Below are positions 56,311 to 64,000 of a stretch of 64,000 bases of DNA, in pieces. The translations under genes and the position numbers were made by a program. The first letter of the stretch is position 1; each line of letters opens with the position of its first letter. The notes beneath the pieces are model-generated. The model had not been told where the DNA came from. It did not search any database and worked only from the letters and a program-made list of their open reading frames with translations. The stretch covers positions 186,001-250,000 of the forward strand of contig JAJJXM010000001.1 in NCBI GenBank assembly GCA_024516155.1. Direction: 5' to 3'. This stretch comes from Pyronema omphalodes (taxonomy: Eukaryota; Ascomycota; Pezizomycetes; Pezizales; Pyronemataceae).

Positions 56311-57120
56311 CCTTGCAACCCCGCACAACCAACAACAGTCCTGGAAGCCAGGATAATGGCAATGGAAACAATCGCCAGTCGACCGGCTTTCTGTTTCAGG
56401 GAGTTCTATGAGCTCCCATTACGGCGTCGGTCGACAGCTACAACTTTGAAAACGGTCGTTACTGGTACATTGTGAATGCCACAACGGCGAACATAATACC
56501 GGCCAAGGAGTTTGTGCAGATTCTACGAGGACCTCTACGAGGATCTCTACAATTTCCAGATTGCAGACTGCGCTTTTGGACGAATTCAACCTCTCCGGGG
56601 TCTGGTCACCACAGCCTAGGAAGTTACCCTACATTTTCGGCCCGGTATCACACGTTAAAGGCAGTACCAGCGCCGCAAGAAATCAGAACTTGGATAATAA
56701 TATCCACTATCAAGACCCTGCAACCACACACAACCAACAGCAGTCCTGGAAGTCAGGATAATGGCAATGGAAACAATCGCCAGTCGACCGGCTTGCTGTT
56801 TCGGGGAGTTCTATCAGCTCCCATTACGGCGTCAGTCGACAGCTACAACTTTGAGAGCGGTCGGTACTGGTACATGATGAAGTTATGAACGCCGCCAGCC
56901 CATGTGGGATGCGGAATTGTGGAATTTGTGCTGCTTCTACGAGGTCTACGATGATTACAATTTTCAGGGAGATTTCCAGGTTGCGTTTTTGGACGAATTC
57001 AACCTCCCTGGGGTCCGGTCACTCCAGGAAATTACCCTACACCTTCGGCCTGTCTGGTACGATATATATGTTAAAGGCAGTACCAGCGCCGCAGGAAAGC
57101 GGAGATTGGACAAATACATC
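56311..57120 (+). repeat. Tandem duplication, about 405-bp unit
   Basis: 56311-56470 and 56714-56876 are close to 90 percent identical, and 56556-56705 matches 56974-57123 less well. The order and spacing fit one tandem duplication of about 405 bp. Unit 1 also holds a small inner duplication, CTACGAGGACCT / CTACGAGGATCT, at about 56526-56550. Confidence 0.85.
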
Positions 57121-57175
57121 AAGAAGCTGCTAAGAGTGGCCTCTCGTACATCTCCAAGTAGAGATTAGTCAAGCA
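56311..57175 (+). pseudogene. Tandemly duplicated relic of a Bem1-like PX domain
   Basis: Two units of about 405 bp (56311-56713 and 56714-57120) code, in shifting frames, for pieces of the phosphoinositide-binding PX domain found in Bem1-type polarity scaffolds. Unit 2 reads APITASVDSYNFESGRYWYM, then WNLCCFYEVYDDYNFQ, FQVAFLDEFNLPG, YVKGSTSAAGKRRLDKYIKKLL and, after a further frame change, LSYISK-stop-RLVKQSL; this order matches Bem1 PX (YWF, L-R-YEDFYDFQ, LLDEFP, LPYMPGPV, RR-LD-YI-LL, LVRQFF). Unit 1 keeps YEDLYNFQIA and RKLPYIFGPVSHVKGSTSAAR. Stops (for example after MMKL) and at least three frame changes break each unit. No SH3 or PB1 domain is visible nearby. The family assignment rests on motif order recalled, not on a search. 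Confidence 0.6.
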
Positions 57176-59886
57176 ATCTTTGTAGCTTTGGTTTGAGCTT
57201 CGCACCATGATCGGGTGACGTTGAGACTACAGTCTCTGCATCATCGTGGATAGCAATAGTTCTTTGGACTAGAAATTGCATCGGTTGCCAGATCCAGCTC
57301 CACAGCAATGTTGAAGACCTTTAAGACTGCTTTTATGTTCCTCGTACGCACCATATAAAGAGAGGAATTAAAGAGAGGAATGTTGGAGAGCTTTTTACTC
57401 TGGAAGAGGAATAAACATGGTTAGATCGGTTGTTATTATTAATTACTATAATGTGATTGACTTATGAATGCATACTTAATGTATCAATTTTGCTTTTCCC
57501 GACTTTCTTCAATGTGACACACCAAAAGTAGGTTTCTGCCTTGCGATATCAATCGACCGTATTACTTTCGTCATTTTCATTTATATATGAACTTTCATTA
57601 TGAACCTTTAGCCAAGTTAGTTCATCACTGAAAACGTTTTGGCTTCTTCTCTTTTTGGTGTCATTCTGGATATGGTTTGAGTCACGGTTATTTTGTTGAT
57701 GCTCGTAGACTTTTTTTTGCAGCATTGCGTCAAATATTTCCTTATGAACCTTAAGCTAAGTCAACTCATTCTAGGAGATTCAATACCTGTATGTGTCTCC
57801 ATTGCTGTGATTTCGCTGTTCTATGTGAGGCCGGGGTATTGAGAATCTAATCTTTTGGATTTCTGGGTCTACACTTAGGTTCGCCTTGGATATACTTACT
57901 CATAACTAGTATTGCTGAAACTCATTTGCTGTTCTTTAGGATATATATGAGTGACTGCAGTTCGAATCTTCTAAATTCCAGCACATTTTTTCTTAGCCAG
58001 TTCCCTGGGCACTGACATGGACATTACAGTCAGCTGGGGTATGAATTTTTTTTCGTATGTGTGTTATTCTAGTTGATTTCGTTGGAACCATGGAAAAATA
58101 CTCTGATAGAAGCAAAATTTTGCGGTTTAAATATGTTAGAAGATGCACATCTATGGCGAACATGGTATTATGGACCAATTCTCGACCGTTAGTGAAAGCT
58201 GGAAGATCTGAGTAGATTTTCGTTTTGCTTTGATAGTCTGTTTAAAACCTGTCGTGATAAATGCCAACTTGAGGAATGCAACCGTTGCCTAATCAAATAA
58301 GCATCGCGGAGGCCAATTAGTGCTGTCTAGGGCCTTTCTGAGTAGATTTGACCGGCGTTAATTGCTATACGAAGTGCAAAAGTTTTGTCAAATCTGTATA
58401 TGATATCTCATAGGATACTCTCTGCTCAGCAGTCCAATTAACCTTTCCGCACCTTACTCTGTGCTTCAACCCCGGTCGTAAATATTTCATCTCCTTCGAG
58501 TGCAGATTTGGCGTCGGCGATGACGTATTTTAGAATTTGCCAGATCCTAACAGGAAGTTCAAATACAGCAGCAGCGGAGGTTAGATACACTTAAGGAATC
58601 TATGAATTTATTCGCCGAGATATTGAAGAAAAAGGAAGGTGAAAGTTGGAGGCATAAACTCCTGGGTCTTCAATTAAAATCCAGCCATTGTTCGCCAACT
58701 CCAACTTAAAACCGGTAAACAAACCCCGCCCAGTAGATACCCTAGCACCAGAAGTTTTGAGGCAGAAATTAATGCATGTCGCGCTTGGTTGTGATTTTGG
58801 TCACATTGTTGCTTCGGCGCTTAACCATGGAACATGTTCTTAGATGAGTAATATCCGCCGAGTAGGATCCCAAAATAAAATTTGTTTACAATCTAAGCGC
58901 GTGGCGCGATTAAATAGAGAATCCTAAAAACGGCGAGACAATGAAAGTAGACTGGAACCTACGTGCAAGTTTCATAACCGCCACTCCCGTACTGGCTTCT
59001 TTGTCCTGGGTTATGCTTTGCTTCATGTTTGTCACTTGCTGATTACCAGACGCCATTGTGACGGCACAGATCTGGCAACACAGGGAGGAATAGGAGCTTT
59101 GTGAATATACTTCAATAGTAGTTTGTTTGAATTCAGAGGGGGTTGTTTCTTCATCTGCTTTGATCAGCACTTGTGATTAAGCACGGAACCGTATGGGTAA
59201 AATTCACTTGTTCTGCAGGTTTCCGTATGTCATGTAGATAAAGAAATTCTCGTTTGAGATCTGATGTGCGGGGAAGTGGAAGTGGAGTTGGAGGTGAAGT
59301 TGGAAGTGACAGGAGAAGGAGACTGCGGGCATCAGCAGCGGGAGCGTCGAGAAGAAGCCTAACCTACGACCACCTAATCCAAAAATATATACAAGAAACA
59401 ATATAATCATACTTATCCATTATGACAATATATTTCAAATAAATATATATTCATTCCAACCGATATTCATTCATCTCATAGGCATCCCGTCTGATATTCC
59501 CGGCTTAATAATCTCCGTCATTCCCTACAAATATGTATGTGTGTGACACACCGGTTATCCCTCCGTAATTGCGTCACTAGGATTTGCACTTGTTTCCCCG
59601 CGGCGCCCAATCGCCTGGTCGCCCTTGTTCCTTGTTTACACAAATCCTGGTCCGCCCTGTCACGTTCGCTTAAACCCCCCAGCTGAGCTCTAGATCCTTG
59701 CCACTGGTTCAAGACTGGCCTGCACAGCCCAACCACAAAAGAGGGTCCACCTATCGCACAACTTCCCTCATAAATCGACAGAAGGCGCGTCACCTGCGCG
59801 TACAAAGAAGGAGGTGTACAAAACATTCCCCGTTTCCGGCAGTTGAACAGCGTACACAATCCCAATTCCCGACGAGACCTGCGAAA
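57176..59886. other. Gene-poor interval before cdc14
   Basis: 2.7 kb of AT-rich DNA. The - strand frame at 58910-59170 (86 codons) and others are short and without motifs. The final 250 bp hold the cdc14 promoter. No RNA gene could be recognised: a GTTCGAATC box at about 57961 lacks a pairing T-stem. Confidence 0.45.
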
Positions 59887-60812
59887 ATGGAACAACTCCT
59901 CTCAACTTCGTTCGACTTGCTGAGCTCCTATGACACTCTTCATATCCGCAAAGGTCTTCGCTATCTTGAAGGTTTTTTGGCCAAAATGTGCTTGCAGGCG
60001 CCACCTGTGCCGGCAAGGAACGGCGCAAGGAGAGACGGCGGGCTTTCAACCACTGCCGGTATTCATTCAAGACCCAAGGATGCTGCCTTCAGAGAGTTTA
60101 TGAGACTACAGAACGGATTTGAGTGGAACGGTATGTTTTGCCCAGACGTAGGTAAGGACAAGAGCTATAGCTAACGCGTGTGATAGTCACAATTCGGCTC
60201 ATCTCGTGTCTCGAAAGATTACTGGGAAAGGAAAACAGTATGTGCACCCCCCCCTCCCAAAGGCCTGCATCCCGAAGATGAAGCTAACTAACATCAACAG
60301 ATAACCAGAACAATGTCCTTATCCTCTCAGCACTCGATCTTATCCAAGGAATGCTGCTACTCCACCCATGTTCCCGAAAGCTTTTCGCACGCGAGATACA
60401 CATGAACGTTATGCTCGATCTTCTCGACGCTGGTAACAGTCCAGCAGTTCAAGCTGCCACGCTTTTGACCCTTGTGTGTGCACTAATTGACCATCCTGCC
60501 AACACCCGTGTATTCGAAGCATTGGATGGTCTTGCTACTATCACCACACTTTTCAAACGTCGGGACACGCCGCGTGATGTTAAGCTCAAAATCTTGGAGT
60601 TTCTATACTTTTACCTCATGCCGGAAATGCCTACGACGAGCGCTACATCGCCAATCTCCACAACCCCGTTGAAAGGACGGAGTTTCTTGAACAAGCGTGA
60701 ATATCGCACTGATCGCAGTACCGAAGAAAAGCAAAGAATGTTGGGCGAATACATTAACAATGTCGAACGACTAGTAGCTGATCTTCGGCAAAGTCAGCCG
60801 TTTGGTATGTAG
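59887..60812 (+). CDS. cdc14: Cell division control protein 14, septation initiation network (S. pombe cdc14 type)
   Basis: Regulatory partner of the Sid1 kinase in the septation initiation network at the spindle pole body. It is not the Cdc14 phosphatase of the same name. Three exons (59887-60130, 60187-60237, 60301-60812) give 268 aa, a normal length. The fold is all helical: MEQLLSTSFDLLSSYDTLHIRKGLRYLEGFLAKMCL (1-36), then FMRLQNGFEWNVTIRLISCLERLL joined over the first intron, SALDLIQGMLLLHPCSRKLFAREIHMNVMLDLLD, TLVCALIDHPANTRVFEALDGL and VKLKILEFLYFYLMPE. The C-terminus has TEEKQRMLGEYINNVERLV. The 51-nt middle exon is easily missed. Confidence 0.94.
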
Positions 60813-63800
60813 GCGGGTCAATGGGGGTTGTAGGATGTACAGTTCTTTTTTTTGTTGTTGTTATTGTTGTTTTACTTAGCGAGCATTGCGATGGATTGGG
60901 TGAGATTACAGTACGACTAATGGGTTACGACATGAAGGGACGAACTAGGTGATAGGTGATTGTATGAATAATTCTGAGGAGGCATTGCATGGAGGTAGCG
61001 GCGTAACGTTATTGTATGGTGTACATAGGGAAGTTTTTTCAGGACGTCGAAGAGGTTTAGGTAGTCGGGATAATCATGGAGTCACGGCATTCAGGTAATC
61101 AGGTACATAATCGGGTGGTCAGGTATACGTAGGGAGTACTTAGTGGTTCGATACCCATTACTTTTTCATAGAAATACCCAGCTAGCTATGGAGATTATGC
61201 AGTATGAAGAATGAAGGATGAAGTCAAATCGTGAAGATAATCGACCCCTTACTGTTCGCGTCTTGACACGTCGAATTCTGACTGAGTATTACATGCAGAA
61301 TCAAATGCAAGCCACTTTATAAAAACGCCGCCACTTGCGCTTAATTACCCAGTCACTTTTGTGTAGCATGGCATTGATGATCAGCGTCTAAGCTCATGAA
61401 GTTTACATAAAACCTACCCCAGGAATAAGAAATGTTTGCCCCGCGACCCCCGCCATCTCGTGGGGTGCGCAGTTCCATTCCAAGACCATGGACCATGGAC
61501 CCTGAAATCGCGTTCTTAAGGCTGATACACGCTAGTAACCGCGTCCAAGTTAACTTAACACCTTCTCCAAACCCCTTCATTTCCGATAAAGCAGTTTGCC
61601 GAGAACCTGCCGAGCCGATACGGTATGGTATGGTATGGTATGGTATAGTGGCATGTGTACATTCTGGGCAGGTACCCAGATATCCAGCAGCCAGCAGCCA
61701 GCAGCCAGCATGCGGCTGTCAAAAAAGAAAATTCTTTCTTTCTTTGTTTGTTTGTTTGGTGATGGGTGATGGGTGATGGTCGGCATATTTTGGAGCTACA
61801 TATGTAGACAGGCAGACAAGTAGGTGTCCGGTCCAGTTGATTTCGTTGTTTCCTACACACATCCATACATTATTTTGATGCGAGAACGCGATGTCTACAG
61901 ACATGCCGGATGAAATGCTAGCTATAGCTATAGCTACTATTAATAGTAACTTAACGGGCGGGTGAATACTGAACTTCGAATCTTTTTTTTTTCTTTTTCT
62001 TTTTGATTTTGATTTTGCTTTTTCGGCCTACGGGATAAACACGGCAAGGGTAAAGGTGATGGGTGATGGATCTAATTTTAGTCAGCTTGATGTTTTTTTT
62101 CTTTTTTCCTTTTCTTTTCTCGTCTTTGCGGCTTGCCTTTCTTGGAGGTGCTAGCTGCTATGTTTGGTATCAACTATATTTTAAACGAGATTGCGATGTT
62201 TATTTAGGCTAGGTAGAGATCTAGTGTTTTTAAGGCTGGAGAATTGAGATAGCACCATGACCATAGCGATTTGATAGAGTTTAGGGAGGATTGGAAATGG
62301 GGATGATGTCAGACTTCAATGGGGCATGTACATATGCGGAGATCATTATGCCGTACTTTACAGATGTGTGTGTGCAGACTGTAAATGTTTGGACGATTTG
62401 AATAGAAGGATGCTTTGAAGAGGTATCAACATATCCATGTAGCCACGTATTCACAGTACGGATTAAACGGGAGTTTGCTGTACAAATTTGAGATATGTAA
62501 ACCGGGAATTAAAGGAATTCACTTTTCTCATGAATCACTCCCGCTTTATCCTTTCCGAGACATATTTAATTCACCGGACGGTGTATGCATCATCATTTCA
62601 AGTAGGTGTGGCGCTATATGTTCTGTATTCTGTATTCCGTAATCTATGTTCTCCTATGATACAATACTTTCTCCCTTATGGTATGCCGTAGGCCCGTAGC
62701 CAAGTTTCTTCTGAATCACTCCTTTACAATTCCAGGTTAATTCTTACATATAATCCGGTGAGATTGCAATTTACGGCATCGGTATTCTCCATAATCATCT
62801 CGGTCATTTTCGTTATCTTAGTCACTTTGTCGTCTTACCTATGTAGTCGCCAAAGGATTCCCGGAATTCCGGGATTCCTAGCTACATAGTCGCCTTCCTT
62901 TATAACCATAGCCGCCGAGTCGCCGACAAGAACCCCCCTAAACGATCCTAGCCATCCCAGCCGATAAAGTTTGAGGATAAATTTATCGCGGCCCAATCCA
63001 TAGCCGGCTTAAACGCAACTGCCAATCCCAAGGAACTTTTCGCGTGTAATTTCTTTCGGCCGGTTCGAACTTCGTTATGTATCCATACACTGCTATACAA
63101 GCTTGTTGTTAGGGCATGGTGCATATCTATCTCACCGAATTGATACCGATGCACACCGGGGACCCTAGGTAATACATCTTCATTAGGTAGGAGGACGAAG
63201 AGTGGATCCATCACCCCATCGCGCGCGAAGCTATTCGGGTTTTCTAAATGTTCCTCTCTTGCTGTCTTGCTAGTTACGTGATATCTGCAGTCGACAGCTA
63301 GACAGCCAGGCTCTCCGATAACTTGCTCAATCAGAAACATAAAAAAATGAGAAAATAATTTTTTTTGGTTTTCGTCAAAAAAATAAGGTCTGGGCTTGAA
63401 GGTGTATATTTCGCTGTTGACACAGTAACGCTACATACCTAGGAAATAAGCAGTGAGTGGGCGCTTATTTCGCTAGCTAGCTGGCTGGTGACATCGCCGA
63501 GTCGGACTTCGGAAATTCGATTCGTTACAGATGGAATATCCCTATCTACAATTTTGAGTCCTGGATTTTGCAGCCGGTTCACCATGCATCTCAGCTTGTA
63601 AGTTGTATTCATATGTTCCATTCCAGTTATATAGATTTCTATACCTGTAACCAATACTCTAAGAATGTACAAAATGCACTTTCTGCTCCTACTGCAGGCT
63701 CGTTATATAGATGCTATGTTCTCGCGGGTTACAGAATGTGATTCAAAGGTAAGTTATAGAGTAGAGTAAGGTAAACTCATCCCAACTTCTGCACTGAAGC

Positions 63801-64000
63801 CGGAATCTCGGATGCATAGAGCAATCTGGAAATTACTACACATACGTATATACGTATAGCTTATATGTAGATACACTTAAAGCCTTGAAACTCAACCTAG
63901 TAAAACGGGTTCTTAGTGTTCGGTTCCTTTGTCAGAGAATAGAGTACCCACGTGCCATGGATAGAAAAAAGTTAACGCAGCAGTACTATCTATCACCACC
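60813..64000. other. Gene-poor interval to the window end
   Basis: 3.2 kb without a supported gene. Microsatellites cluster at 61618-62060. A 16-bp palindrome TCCCGGAATTCCGGGA is centred at about 62863, and the direct/inverted CTATGTAG...CTACATAG pair flanks it. The longest frame (62948-63340, - strand, 130 codons) has no recognisable motif and may be chance. Confidence 0.5.
61618..62060. repeat. Cluster of microsatellites
   Basis: GGTAT repeats (61622-61647), CAGCCAG repeats (61685-61709), TTCT/TTTG repeats (61729-61758), GATGGGT repeats (61760-61778) and a further GATGGGTGATGG at about 62059. Confidence 0.85.

Noticed and set aside
57950..57985. tRNA-like B box GTTCGAATC
   Set aside because: The five bases on either side of the loop do not pair and no A box or acceptor stem is found at the right distance.
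62948..63340. 130-codon - frame near the window end
   Set aside because: No recognisable motif, no neighbouring exons, within the range expected by chance.

Overview
The window is nuclear DNA of a filamentous ascomycete fungus (Pezizomycotina; I cannot fix the class). The evidence is a set of single-copy housekeeping genes, each most like its fungal orthologue and each split by short GT-AG introns (46-131 nt in the models here, mostly 48-62). Branch sites read CTAAC or CTGAC. Genes lie on both strands with no operon logic. About 20 protein genes can be modelled; exon joins were worked out by hand from splice signals, frame and family conservation.

Layout. 0.5-10.7 kb: POB3 (FACT) and CCT5 (chaperonin) diverge from a 333-bp promoter, followed on + by an ERF4-type palmitoyltransferase partner, SNF12 (SWI/SNF) and ARP10 (dynactin). 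12.3-18.2 kb: an AIM24-family protein (+), then an ankyrin-BTB protein and ELP4 (Elongator) on -. 18.2-24.2 kb is gene-poor and holds a decayed, internally duplicated gene for a membrane protein with acidic repeats, plus one copy of a dispersed repeat whose other copy opens the window. 24.3-28.3 kb: a ferric/cupric reductase and a Ctr copper transporter diverge from a 1.19-kb intergenic region, a probable metal-uptake pair. 28.3-32 kb is gene-poor with low-complexity tracts. 32-36.8 kb: an ecdysoneless/SGT1-family protein (+) and UBP14 deubiquitinase (-). 37.2-38.7 kb: a dienelactone-hydrolase-family gene carrying a 337-bp MITE with 53-bp perfect inverted repeats.

39.2-52.7 kb is gene-dense: RFA1 (+) converges on FAN1 nuclease (-), followed by an unrecognised coiled-coil protein, a DUF726 alpha/beta hydrolase and RAD26 (CSB-type SWI2/SNF2 ATPase). 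Three genes of this stretch act in DNA replication or repair. 52.7-59.9 kb is again gene-poor: one orphan multi-pass membrane protein and a tandemly duplicated, frameshifted relic of a Bem1-like PX domain. The last gene (59.9-60.8 kb) is the septation-initiation-network cdc14 homologue, followed by 3 kb of AT-rich, microsatellite-bearing DNA.

The conserved genes look ordinary. The unusual content is in the accessory intervals: the MITE-bearing hydrolase gene, two decayed and duplicated lineage-specific genes whose copies differ mostly by transitions at CpG, and the reductase/copper-transporter pair.
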